A stretch of 64,000 nucleotides of DNA from Nitrososphaeraceae archaeon (GCA_009377575.1 WHTU01000008.1:1-64000), one strand, 5' to 3'. Positions 36,111 through 46,615 are shown, counted from the stretch's first letter. A program made the numbers and translations. The notes: a model not told the origin generated them from the sequence alone.

Positions 36111-37579
36111 TTGCCTAAAGCTTGGTCTGGAGCATGTCAACTCGTAAATAGAGTTATCTATCAGAAACCGTTTGCCCCCATAGTACCGGAGTACATTTTG
36201 CAGCTAAGGCCAGAGCTATGTCTAGATGTGAATATCAACGACGTAGCAGATGAAATACAAGGAATTCCAAGTGTCACATTGATACATGTTTATGATCTCC
36301 CAGGGTACCAAGCAGTTTCATTCAGAGGCAATCCAGGTCCTGAACTTCTTAACGATGATAGATTTGTGGATCATAACACCACTTTACCGGATAGCAACAC
36401 TGAATTAGATCAATCTTCAGGTCATGCGGCACAGCTTATAGACCCAGATAATAACACGCAAATACTTGAAGCAAGTCAAGCATTGCCAAGTGGATTGCAG
36501 AGAACTATTAAAGAATTACCATTTGTTGATAACACAGTGATCGATACTAGAGAGAATATCACCAGTACAAACATGACACTAACAAATGCCACCTCTCTTG
36601 CCGCAAGTTGTGAAATGCAAAGGGTACTTCCAATCAGTACAGAGACAAATATGTCTGCCTCTGACTTTAATGTAGATATCGCAGTTCTAGATACTGGAGT
36701 TAGCCTGATTCACCCTGACCTAAATGTATATAGAGACATAACATTTATCAATGGTACCACAACCGGGAACGATGACAATGGACACGGATCACACGTCGTA
36801 GGCATTGCGGCTGCTAAGGATAATGACATAGGGATTGTGGGTATTGCACCTGGGGCAAGAATCTGGGCTATAAAGGTCTGCGAAAGTCTCGGCGAATGCA
36901 AAATTGCTAATCAGATAAAGGGAGTAGAATACGCTATCCAACATGCTAATGAGATAGATGTTCTCAACATCAGTGTCGAGAATCCGAATTCTTCTGCACC
37001 CAATAACATCATAAATGCCGCAGTCAAAGCAGGTATCACTGTGGTTGTTTCTGCGGGAAATTATGGTAAAGATGCATCGGCTACCACTCCTGCTAATAAT
37101 CCCAATGTCATAACGGTTTCTGCGATTGCTGACAGTGATGGAGTATGTGGTGCGGTAGGACCTGATTTCACTCTAGCAGGCGATAATTCAACTATACCTG
37201 ACGATACATTTGCATTCTTCAGCAACTTCGGTCCAGCAGTCAAGATTGAGCACCTGGCGTAAACATACTCTCGACGTACAATGGTACTGGCTATGCAGTA
37301 GATAGTGGAACGAGTATGGCAGCTCCATACGTTAGTGGATCGGCAGCATTATATAAGGCACAGCATCCTTACGCGATGCCTTCTGAAGTAATGGCCGCCG
37401 TTTTGGGATCTGGTTCATTGCCAGACACGGTCTGTGATGAAGGCGCGCAGGGGTACTTTACTGGAGACTTCGACACCTTGCCAGAACCTCTACTCTATAG
37501 TGAGCCAATTTCAATGTCCTCTATTTCCCCCTCATCTTCTCCGGTAAGTCCTGTGGTTTCCAGGCCAACTGATTGGTAG
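36111..37579 (+). pseudogene. Subtilisin-like (S8) protease with one frameshift
   Basis: Restoring one lost base near 37247 gives a 489-residue S8 protease. A propeptide-like region (about 35-75, IPSVTLIHVYDLPGYQAV) precedes the catalytic domain. It has Asp in IAVLDTGV, His in NGHGSHVVGIAAA, Asn in VVVSAGN and, after the frameshift, Ser in SGTSMAAPYVSG. The first frame ends FGPAVKIEHLA-stop, where relatives read KIAAPGVNIL; adding one base restores exactly that. Without it the catalytic Ser is lost. No signal peptide is visible at the TTG start. Family role: extracellular protein degradation or processing. It is either a recent pseudogene or a sequencing error. Confidence 0.8.
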
Positions 37580-38293
37580 AAGTGCTATTATGTGACATTT
37601 GAGCGAACTCGATTCCTTCCATCAATTTATTTAATGTGACCTCTGTGTATCTGAGATAAATCTTAAGATCCAAGAAGGAACAGTAGGGGCTACTTTTATT
37701 TACTGAGGCGGTATCACACGAATAGCTGCGAACATTCTCTCATATTCTATGAGCTTATTAGAACGTGAGAGAATATCTGCAGGGACAATACTGTATGCCT
37801 TATGCTTTTATTTTCTAAGTTTAAGTGTCAGAAATTGTTGCAGAATTGCCTGACCCAGGTCAAAACATAGGTATATGATAATTGCTGAATCGTTCCTAAG
37901 AACTTTGATGAAATTATACTGTATATTGAGGTGGAGGAGCATGGTACCAAGGAGCATGGTATCCGGAAGTATGCATATCATTAGGGCTTAAAGCATACTG
38001 CATTTACCTTATGAAAAGAGTATAGTAAGCAAAATGGTGCCACCTGTAACTCATCGGAGCAATTCTGGGTTCCATTTTAATAGGGATATCGTTGCAGGCA
38101 TACCTAAGCTTTCAAAAACAAGCCTACTAGACGTCCAAGATCTCCTACTCCAAATCTGATTAACTCTTTCCTTGTATAAATACGGTTTTTACCTCTTCTG
38201 TTGATATTCCTCAATGGATCCAGTTATTTCCCTTAGCGTGCTTACTCCTAGGTTGGTTCAGGCTGTCTTTTTAGGGTCGGCTATACTTCGATT
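37580..38293. other. Spacer with short repeats
   Basis: About 710 bases without a gene. It contains a two-copy AGGAGCATGGTA direct repeat near 37937-37965, and an inverted repeat TTCTCTCA / TGAGAGAA near 37735-37772. Function unknown. Confidence 0.4.
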
Positions 38294-38938
38294 GTGACTG
38301 GACATCTAGTTACTCCTTACACGAATACAACCAGTCATACTTTAAATCCTATAGGAAAACCAGATACTGAAGAAAATTGGAATATAATAAATCACCTGGG
38401 ATCTAAACGTGCAGGAGAAGACCCTATAGGAAGATATGAACTTGAAAAGAGTTTAGCCGATTCAATCAATTCTCCACAAACACCTAGTATTGAGGCACAA
38501 CGATTGAATCCAGAAGAGCGTACATTAGAAGTTGATAGAGATGCAGGGCGTAAAGAAGAACGGGAACAAGAGATGAAGCAAAGAGACAACACTAGGGGCC
38601 TAGAGCAAGGAGATGGGCTATATACGTCTACTAGCGACGTGATTACTAGCCAACCCCCTATATTTTGTGAAATGTCCCAGGGCCAAGGTGGTGGAGTTCA
38701 GATGCCAGGATCAGTACTGAAAGAATTAGTAAGGTTGATAGGACAAAATGGGCAGCCACAACAAACTCAGGCATGGCCACAACGGCAATATGGCCTACAA
38801 CAAGACTTAATGGCTCAACAAGGTATCGCCAATCACCAACTAACGGTAGAGGATCAACAATTCGTTAACGAGACTCAAAGAATGCTGGAAGCACAAATAA
38901 GGGAGAGAAAAACAAGCAATAGCAGAAGAAGAATGTAA
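38294..38938 (+). CDS. Hypothetical Gln-rich polar protein, 214 aa
   Basis: A highly polar, probably disordered protein. The first half has charged helices (EERTLEVDRDAGRKEEREQE). The second half is Gln/Pro-rich (NGQPQQTQAWPQRQYG) and ends in a basic RKTSNSRRRM. No export signal. No family recognised. Start GTG 38294. Composition suggests a scaffold or nucleic-acid contact, but this is only a guess. Confidence 0.5.
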   Translation: MTGHLVTPYTNTTSHTLNPIGKPDTEENWNIINHLGSKRAGEDPIGRYELEKSLADSINSPQTPSIEAQRLNPEERTLEVDRDAGRKEEREQEMKQRDNTRGLEQGDGLYTSTSDVITSQPPIFCEMSQGQGGGVQMPGSVLKELVRLIGQNGQPQQTQAWPQRQYGLQQDLMAQQGIANHQLTVEDQQFVNETQRMLEAQIRERKTSNSRRRM

Positions 38939-39938
38939 ACAGCATTAGTAACAACGATTTGTGGCCGCTTCAGTTTCCAGTATATCTATCCTCTCACTGC
39001 CATGAAAATAATGCTTTATCATTATCTTCTTCGTAAGTTACTGCCTAGAAATCATGCTCGCCCCATCTCTATCTCCCATCTTATTCAGAGTTGTATTGTC
39101 AGTTATCCCGTGATACGAATTAGCAGAACATACTATCTCCTCCCTAAGTACAAGGGTATCTTGAGTCTTTATCGGTCTTGTGAAATTAACGATACTAATG
39201 CTGACTCTATTGCCGCTACTACTATCACTAACATCAACATCGACATCATTACTACTAACACTATCATTAGTATTGATAGTATTGATGTATCTTGGGATTG
39301 TTCCCTGTTCTCCCCAAGACCCATAAATTATCATATGCAAGCGCACTGTAGGGCGAAGGTTCAATTTCGATATCTTCATGCATCCCCTGCAAAATAGTAT
39401 CTACCTTTGTGGTGTCCTCGTTGGCTCTTCCAAATATTAGGTTGTAATACGATGTACTAACACTGTAATTCAGAACCGAATATTATTCCTTTGCAGCAAG
39501 GGGAGCAATTCTATTATTGGCGCTGATTTAAGTGTTCTCCAGTGTTCATTATATGTCTGATGTAAGGTCTTGGTTATTGATTAGAGGAGATATGATTGCG
39601 TTGGTAAACGCAATCTAGCTGTCCAAACTTTACATTATGTAGAAACAAGAATTAGCAAGGGTGCTAGAGAGAGAAAGAAATAGTATATGTTATTGGACAA
39701 TATTATAGTCAGACATAATGCGCTTACACGAGTCGGTTTGGGTTCTGAACAGGTGTCATTCTTATTGTGTTAAAGATACTTTTCCGCTTCATACCCAAGT
39801 CTTTATCCTGTGAATAGGGCTTCTTCTATGAAGCATCTGGGTGTTCACAATGTAGAATGAATAAAGTGAAGCTCATCAACTCGAACAATATTCGTAGTAT
39901 AAATCCTAAATCTAGCGAGCGCTAAACAATTATTAAGA
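38939..39938. other. 1-kb spacer with overlapping opposite frames
   Basis: Frames on both strands (39002-39397 plus, 39038-39379 minus) cover a patch of trinucleotide-biased sequence (39195-39280, Thr/Asn/Ile or Asp/Val/Ser codons). The minus reading (NDVDVDVSDSSSGN) is slightly more protein-like, but neither is supported. The rest is AT-rich. Confidence 0.4.
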
Positions 39939-40366
39939 ATGCCAGATTCTGATCGTCTACGGCAAGAAAACCTTTCGAAAATAAGTCAGACGAATCAGAC
40001 ATCACAAGGATATTTTTGGTCGATGACGATCCCGACGTACTATTTTCGATTGTGACTGCTCTGGAGTCGAGTGGTTTTGTTGTTGATTCATATGGTTCCC
40101 CTGACATAGCGCTCGAAAAGTTCAGGCCCTATTACTATGATTTACTATTGCTGGACGTTAAAATGCCTGGAATGACAGGATTTGAGCTTTATGATGAAAT
40201 CAACAAAATGGATGCAAGGGTACACGTGATATTCATTACCGCATTTGAGGTTTATTATGAGGCGCTTAAGGAAATTTACCCTGATCTTGTCCCTTCATCA
40301 TTCATTCAAAAACCGATCTCAAATGACGATCTTGTTGGACGTATTAAACGAGAACTAAGTAAGTGA
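39939..40366 (+). CDS. Receiver-only response regulator, start disturbed
   Basis: The receiver domain is clear: IFLVDDDPDV, phosphoacceptor Asp in LLLLDVKMPG, Thr in IFITAFE and Lys in FIQKPIS. In its frame the first standard start codon is a TTG inside the first beta strand (40016), which would delete part of the fold. Upstream sequence in frame (NKSDESDITR) is protein-like back to about 39952. An ATG at 39939 (MPDSDRLR) is in another frame. A one-base indel near 39955-39970 would join them. Similar in plan to the receivers at 19347 and 35470. No output domain. Confidence 0.75.
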
Positions 40367-41546
40367 CCCCTTTCACTACAACATAAGTGTACTATAAGGA
40401 AATTTCATAGAGCTTGTATGGTAACGTATAAGAAGCGCTACATTTATTCGTGTGAAATACCGTTGCAGTCTAGATGATCTCGTACAAATATATCAGTTTC
40501 AACTTTAACCAAACTCTAAAACTCTAAAATCCACGAAGAGAATGAGGAATTGGCACATTCCTTTAAGGAGCCAGAGTTTATTATCTATAATAATACTTCG
40601 AAAAGTTGAATCACAGATACGCCGTGTTGGCACGAAATCGACGGTATAATCCTGTAAGAAGTTAGGTTGGTCTGATATTAGTTGCGACGTAGTTGAAGCA
40701 GACGAGTATGAAGCTTTTAGAATCGCAAGTAACTGAGAATTGATTGAGTCTAAATCCAATTGAAGAGGCTGTCGCCTTTGAGTCTTACCCTTCTAACTAT
40801 TGGTGGGGAGCTATCTCAGGGCTTCCCTGTAGCATAGGATAGAGCATCAGTTACATGGGCAGAAGAATACGACTCTTGAAACTATCATCCCATGCAATTA
40901 CACTCGTATCCCATGAAAATTGAGTCCTCCTACTGCTGATGATCCTTCTTCCTCTAAACCCCTAATCCCGTCCTAGTTAAACAGACAGAAATATCAAGGA
41001 TCCTCTCCTCTACAACTAGGCCAGGTTGACAAACTAACTCAACGAACCTTTGACAAGTCCCTATCCATTATTCGCAATGCGCAAGTCAACTAGATGTGGC
41101 AAAATCAACAGTAGAAGAACACTGGATTAGCCTGAGCTAATGGAAGACCAAAGGGCATCATGCAATCAAATTAATATTCTGACAAAAGAGAAAAGAAAAA
41201 TTTGACAACGGACAAGGAGGTTCAATAGTTCAATTCATTAGACAGATTAATGCTCCAACACCAAAGTACTGCAAGAAACCAAAAATCATTGACAGCTTCG
41301 ATGTAATTTGATCCTTTCCCATTTTAGGCCACACAAAATTTATCGTTAATTCTATTTCCGACACATCACCAATTTCAAACCTGGCCTATTCATTATTCTT
41401 AGTATTCGGTAAAACAGGAGGTTATTTTGTTTACGACTTTGACACCTAGGGAGTCTGTCTTGGTCCCTTTTATTTGGGACCAACTTCTATATTTTTCCCA
41501 AAGATTTAATTTCATAGGCAACCTGTTAGAGTCATAAGAGCTCTTC
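40367..41546. other. 1.2-kb spacer with gene debris
   Basis: No intact gene. Short protein-like segments occur on the plus strand: SQLDVAKSTVEEHW around 41083-41125 (helix-turn-helix-like), and DNGQGGSIVQFIRQINAP around 41197-41250, in different frames and broken by stops. These may be remains of a recombinase or transposase, but they are too short to classify. A minus frame 40505-40759 is not convincing. Confidence 0.4.
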
Positions 41547-42470
41547 ATGAACCCTACCTCAATAGCTTTCCATTCATACAAAGGTGGTACTGGAAAGACT
41601 ACCATCGCTTGTAATTTCGCTGCTCAGTTGGCGAAGCGTGGAAATCGGGTCGGATTACTTGATTTAGATATTTACGCTCCAAGTATCCAGACATACTTCG
41701 AAATTGAGCCAAAAAGGTGGCTTAACAATTATCTCAATTCTTCCGCTGATTTGGCGGAGGTGATTATTGATGGCAATCAATTTGTCAGTTCAGGTAAAGT
41801 TAATCCAGGCAATTACAATTCAAAGGAAAAATCAACGAATCCTGGCGGGGGAAATTTGTGGCTCGGCTTCAGTAACCCGCGCAGTGAGGAAATATTGCAG
41901 CTAGAAACCACTGGCACTAGTACCGCAAGGGAGATCTTGAAGAAACTTATCCTTTTGAAAGAAAAAATGCTTACGGATCTAAGGCTTGACTATCTTATTA
42001 TCGACACGAGTCCAGGTATTCGCACCTGGTCGATTAACGCTTTGGCTGTTTCTGATATTTTGCTTCTTACTTTAAAATCAGGAGATATTGATAGCAAGGG
42101 TACCAAACGTCTCGTTGAGGATATTTATGATACATTCACCAGGCACGGAAGCAAATCCTATTTGCTATATAATAGGGTACAAGGTTATTGCAAGCCGCCA
42201 AAGGATTATCTTGGAGCAAACAATAACAAATCTAATCTTTCATATAAAGAAGGAATTTCTGGGCCTGCTGAAGAAAACCCGCTCAAATCTGGTTCATTGA
42301 TGGGAGAACCCAAATTATCGCAAGAACTCGGTATCAAGACAATCACTTCTATCCCATGCTTTTGCGATATTCAGTTTTCTGAGAAAGAATTCTTGACGGT
42401 ATTGAATTATCCGGAACATCCTTTCTCGAATTATGTCAATGAGCTTATTACTGGAATCAGGTCGGCTTGA
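41547..42470 (+). CDS. MinD/ParA-family ATPase
   Basis: A 307-residue SIMIBI ATPase. The deviant Walker A KGGTGKTT is at 12-19, followed by VGLLDLDIYAPS (Walker A-prime Asp). Walker B is LIIDTSPG (about 150), then the family-typical SINALAVSDILLLTLK. These proteins dimerise on ATP and position protein complexes, DNA or membrane machines. A ~70-residue polar insert near 70-125 and a Cys-containing C terminus (IPCFCDIQFSE) are specific features. A truncated paralogue lies at 28149-28463. The next gene, 200 bases downstream on the same strand, is a KaiC-like ATPase/cyclase fusion. Confidence 0.88.
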   Translation: MNPTSIAFHSYKGGTGKTTIACNFAAQLAKRGNRVGLLDLDIYAPSIQTYFEIEPKRWLNNYLNSSADLAEVIIDGNQFVSSGKVNPGNYNSKEKSTNPGGGNLWLGFSNPRSEEILQLETTGTSTAREILKKLILLKEKMLTDLRLDYLIIDTSPGIRTWSINALAVSDILLLTLKSGDIDSKGTKRLVEDIYDTFTRHGSKSYLLYNRVQGYCKPPKDYLGANNNKSNLSYKEGISGPAEENPLKSGSLMGEPKLSQELGIKTITSIPCFCDIQFSEKEFLTVLNYPEHPFSNYVNELITGIRSA

Positions 42471-42671
42471 TCTGTGATGGAAAGCTAATTGTAAATCTTC
42501 TCATGCTAATGTGGGCCTTTAAATGGTGGGGATTTATCGACTTTTCGTGATTGAACCCATTGTGTAAAAGTGAAGTTTCAGAAATTTGTGCTCTTGCTGT
42601 TCACTTTTGGTAACAAAAGTTTCATATACGCGTGTAACAGTCCATAATTATCAATTTTTAGGTAGAATGAG

Positions 42672-44138
42672 ATGCATATCCCTGGACTGCTTGAACTCAC
42701 TGAACGGGAAGAGATTCCTAAGTGTATGATACTATTGACAGGCAATTTAAACGTTGGAAAAAGTTGCTATAGCAGAGAATTCTTACTGGAACGGGTAAAC
42801 GACGGATCAGATTGTGCTTACATTTCATGCACTGAAACAGAGGAACAATTTCAAAACTGGCTGGTGAGTGCAGGTGTCTCCCGCACCCAGATAAATACTA
42901 GCCTACATTTCATAAACCCGTATATGCGTAGGCACGCTGGAGATAATAGTTCACAGTTACCAGGGATCATTTCGGAAATAAAAGGGGAGATCACAGCTAA
43001 CTCTCAAGCCTCTAACGCTGGAATTCCTAGTTTGAATACAGACAAAAACCTGAACCGAAATGAAAACTTAGCAGAGAAAAAGAAACCAAATTTAACCCTT
43101 ATTATCGATTCTTTAAATCATTTGATCGCCTTATTCGGGCTCAAAGAAGTTGAAGCATTTGTTACTGACGTGTATTTTACCTCGAAGATTGAACGATTAT
43201 CCGGAATCTGTAGCCTTACTGTCCCATCACTTGATCAGGAACAGTTTGAACGCTTGAGTCTTTCATTTGATGCTATTTTGGAAATGGCGTTTAAAGAAGA
43301 AATAGAGTCTCGCCTCCGAGCAATGAAGATGACTTCGATCAGGGGGATAGTATTGACTCCCAAATGGGTAAATTTTGAAATCACGCAGGAGGGGTACATT
43401 CGATTTCTCCAAAAAGGCACTGATTTTATTTGTTATGTTTGCAAAACAAAAATTAATGAAAGTCCTATTTCATATTCTGGGCTGTATTTTCATATTAATC
43501 ATTTGGAAGTCTATAAGAAGCTAGTAGGCATCTACGGGCTAAGTCTATCTGAACTAGGATTTTCATCGGAGGTCATGGACGCAAGTTTCTTCTTCATAGA
43601 CATAGTCGGCCTTTCCGATCCGAGCTACTCTGTTAGTTCCCAAAGGCAAAAGATTGAGGTTCTTAACAACTTGATAATGTCGTGCAATGCATATAACTTG
43701 GAAGAAAAGAAAATCATCTTGCCCACAGGGGATGGAATGGTTATTGGCTTTCTGTTGAACCCAGAACTTTCATTGAAGCTTGGTATTGAACTCCACCGAA
43801 GATTAAGGACGTACAATAGGGGTAAAGGCGAAAGGGACAGGATCAAGGTAAGAATAGGCTTAAGTTCTGGACCTGTTTTTTCTGTAAGCGACATAAAGAA
43901 TAACCAAAATTTCTGGGGCCCTGGAATAATATTAGCCCGAAGGGTTATGGATATCGGAGGCGAGGGTCACATCTTGCTGTCGGATTCTCTAGCAAAGGCC
44001 TTGCTTGGCTTGAAGGATGAATATAAACCCATTATTAATTATATTGGCGAATATTCCATAAAACATGGACAAGTACTGACTCTTTATTCTGCCTTTGCCG
44101 ATGATTTTGGCAATCCAGAATCCCCTGAAAAGAGATGA
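42672..44138 (+). CDS. KaiC/RecA-like ATPase fused to a class III nucleotide cyclase domain
   Basis: A 488-residue protein in three parts. Residues 1-240 resemble a KaiC/RecA-like domain: P-loop GNLNVGKS (24-31), Walker B LTLIIDS (D146). Residues ~252-280 have C254-x2-C257 and H274-x2-H277, a possible zinc finger. Residues ~300-480 match class III adenylate/guanylate cyclases: metal Asp D310 in FFIDIVG, D354 in PTGDGMV, KVRIGLSSGPV, and FWGPGIILARRV. In the last motif the usual Asn is Ile420 while Arg424 is kept. Catalysis may be weak, altered or lost. Known class III cyclases make cAMP or cGMP. It probably acts with the MinD-like ATPase. Confidence 0.8.
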   Translation: MHIPGLLELTEREEIPKCMILLTGNLNVGKSCYSREFLLERVNDGSDCAYISCTETEEQFQNWLVSAGVSRTQINTSLHFINPYMRRHAGDNSSQLPGIISEIKGEITANSQASNAGIPSLNTDKNLNRNENLAEKKKPNLTLIIDSLNHLIALFGLKEVEAFVTDVYFTSKIERLSGICSLTVPSLDQEQFERLSLSFDAILEMAFKEEIESRLRAMKMTSIRGIVLTPKWVNFEITQEGYIRFLQKGTDFICYVCKTKINESPISYSGLYFHINHLEVYKKLVGIYGLSLSELGFSSEVMDASFFFIDIVGLSDPSYSVSSQRQKIEVLNNLIMSCNAYNLEEKKIILPTGDGMVIGFLLNPELSLKLGIELHRRLRTYNRGKGERDRIKVRIGLSSGPVFSVSDIKNNQNFWGPGIILARRVMDIGGEGHILLSDSLAKALLGLKDEYKPIINYIGEYSIKHGQVLTLYSAFADDFGNPESPEKR

Positions 44139-44233
44139 GACTCGAATATTTTCCCGTTATTGGGAACTGGTATTTAACTTTTTTTGCTAGGCAGAAGGAT
44201 TAATTAAGATCGTACTTTTTTAAAAATTGCCTC

Positions 44234-45533
44234 TTTAAAATCTCCATCCCGAAGATTACTACTATCATTGTTTCTAGTGTTTGCCGTCTTTTCATCTGTA
44301 ATTGCTACGAGCTCAATTTCTAATCATACTCTCAAATATTCAGACTTATGGTCAGGATCCGGTAGATGAGGAGAAATCAGTTTCGGAGCAAGATCCAGAT
44401 CCATCAGATTCGGAGCAAGATCTAGATCCAGCTACAAACCCTGACCCCCAAATTAACGACGAGCTTGAGATAGTAGAACAAGCTTTAATTGTACCCCTGA
44501 GGAAACTTGTCCTGACGGGAGCAGCCCGGAGGGTGGTCAATGTACCGTTCCATCAGACAGCGTTATTGACATGGAATCAGACATTGCCATATGGGCTGAA
44601 CGCCGCGTTTGGGAATGGTTCGATTGCTAGTATGAGTAATTATTCCCAAGAGGAGAACGCAAGTGAACACCTGATGTTCAAAACCATACAACTGATATTG
44701 GTATAGCCGCTAGAAATGTTAGCTTCATAAAGGGACATTGACAGGCGATGACGATCAAGGCCATGGATCTCATGTTGCAGGGATAGCAGCTGCTAAAGAC
44801 AATGACGTTGGTATCATGGGAATAGCCCCTGGAGCAAGATTGCGATGGACTTGGAGAATGCAAGATTTTGAACCAGATGGAGGGAATAGAGTATGCTATT
44901 AAACACGCTGACGAGATCGACGTTCTCAATATAAGTATCGAAAATCCCAATTCACCATCTCTTATCAAGGTCATTGATCAAGCGGTTTAGGCAGGTATAA
45001 CTGTCGTTGTAGCCGCAGGCAATTATGTTAAGGATGCCTCTGATACCACCCCAGCAAATAACCCGAATGTTCTCACAGTATCTGCGATTGTAGGTACAGA
45101 CGGTAAATGCGGTGGATTGGGACCTTCATTGCCTGACCCAGAGGTAACTACGATAAATGACGATACGTTTGCATACTTTAGTAACTTTGGTCCTGTAGTA
45201 AAGTTCTCCAGGAGTCGACATATTGTCGACCTTAAATGGAAGTGATTATGGCATAGAGAGAGGAACCAGCATGGCAGCCCCTCATGTTGCAGGCTCAGTC
45301 GCACTTTACAAACTTGAAAACCCTGATGCCACCCCTCAGGAAATCATGAATATGGTTCTTGATTCAAGCTCTACCCCAAATACAGTATGCAATGGAGGAT
45401 CTCAGGGTTAGGAGAGCTTGATACCCTAAACGAGCCCTTACTCTTTAGAGAAGTGCCACGCCTCGCATCGCCGGATAGTGAGTTCAGATATAGCCCTGAT
45501 CCAGCGGTTCAATCACATATTGGAAGAATATAG
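44234..45533 (+). pseudogene. Subtilisin-like (S8) protease pseudogene
   Basis: Fragments in at least three frames: an export-type segment (LLLSLFLVFAVFSSVIA near 44255), an acidic repeat (SEQDPDPSDSEQDLDP), the His box DDQGHGSHVAGIAAAKDND near 44755, a DEIDVLNISIENPNS segment with a TAG nearby, AGNYVKDASDTTPANNPNV, and the Ser box ERGTSMAAPHVAGS near 45265. The Asp box is missing. It is a paralogue of the gene at 36111-37579, with several frameshifts and stops, so it is certainly inactive. The end near 45533 is the last readable C-terminal segment (EFRYSPDP). Confidence 0.82.
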
Positions 45534-46029
45534 GGTAGATTGCCATCCGGATTTATTCAATGACATAGCCTCATGCGAATCCCCCAATAAGGTTCATGTT
45601 CGCCTTCCTAAGCACATTTCATTTACCTCAGTTCAGATTCGTGAATATCTACAATTTCCTAAGTTATGAATAATTCAACGTCCGCCTGGATATCCAAGTG
45701 TATCAAAGCAAGTGATTTGTAAAGCAGAAATTGACACTCTGATGCCTCTATGATGAACCAAAACAATGAAAGTGTGTTGCCATTGAAGGTACAGATTACT
45801 CGCATATCGAGACAATTATTATAAATATCGCTAACAGGCCAGTGATAGTAGCATCACATCTAAATGATGGATTCCTTAAAACTTTTTATCATTACAAATT
45901 TCTAATTTAGCGTCAATATAAAATGTACGTACTTAGCACAGTAATTAGACTGCTTAAGATTTATTATATTTAAGTGCTCGTTATGAGATTCCTAATTCAA
46001 ATATATCAAGTACAAGCTTTTTCTTTGAT
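45534..46029. other. Spacer and promoter region
   Basis: About 500 AT-rich bases. A TATA-like TTTATTATATTTAAG at 45959-45973 is well placed for the small exported protein at 46030. A 63-codon frame across 45478-45669 is a shadow of the protease remnant. Confidence 0.4.
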
Positions 46030-46272
46030 ATGAAAAACTCCAAGAGTTTTGGAATTATAGCCATAGCAGCGGTGGCAGTAATGCTTATTGCCTCAGCAGC
46101 AGCAATGCAAGAAGACGCATTTGCAGGAAAAAAGAAAAAATATGTGCAATCACTATCTCAAGCAAATGATTGTGGAAATGGCATACTTCCGTTGAACGTC
46201 TATTGCCAGAATTTGGCAGCCCAAATTCAAGGTGATGGAAACGCAATGAACATCATAGGTGCACAAGGCTAA
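46030..46272 (+). CDS. Small exported protein, 80 aa
   Basis: A clear signal peptide (MKNSKSFGIIAIAAVAVMLI then AFA with cleavage expected before GKKKK). The ~50-residue mature part has two Cys (NDCGNG, VYCQN), likely one disulfide, and ends GDGNAMNIIGAQG. Small secreted proteins with this signal style are frequent in Nitrososphaeria; function unknown. A strong promoter and a terminator frame the gene, suggesting good expression. Confidence 0.7.
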   Translation: MKNSKSFGIIAIAAVAVMLIASAAAMQEDAFAGKKKKYVQSLSQANDCGNGILPLNVYCQNLAAQIQGDGNAMNIIGAQG

Positions 46273-46289
46273 ACACCATAGATATCAAT

Positions 46290-46322
46290 CAGCCTTATTG
46301 TGGCTGTGACCTTTTCTTTTTT
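46290..46322 (+). terminator. Hairpin plus T-rich terminator
   Basis: CAGCC (46290-46294) pairs with GGCTG (46302-46306), followed by a T-rich tract (CTTTTCTTTTTT). It lies 17 bases after the small exported protein gene. Confidence 0.55.
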
Positions 46323-46615
46323 AATTCACCTTCCGTAGTTACATTGTCTTTTGAAGGGTATTTTTCAGAGTTGATTACTTCTGGGTAATAATGGAATATC
46401 TCTCTTAATACAAATAGAAGTTCCTTTTTTTATCCTTGAAAGGAAACGATGAATGTTGAGTCTGTGAAATTATGCTAGCTAAATTATATAGTAGACATGT
46501 ACGATAGTTTTAAGTGATATAATGTGTATATCGAGAATACGTACTCATGGATGTTTACCTTTAATAGTATTGCTGTATGTGAGATCTTACATGTGGTAAA
46601 TGGAGGATTATAAAA

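Noticed and set aside
39002-39397. 131-codon plus frame and overlapping 113-codon minus frame
   Set aside because: Both arise from one trinucleotide-biased patch. Neither has a motif, and I could not choose between them.
45478-45669. 63-codon frame after the S8 pseudogene
   Set aside because: It overlaps the decayed C-terminal part of the protease in a different frame.
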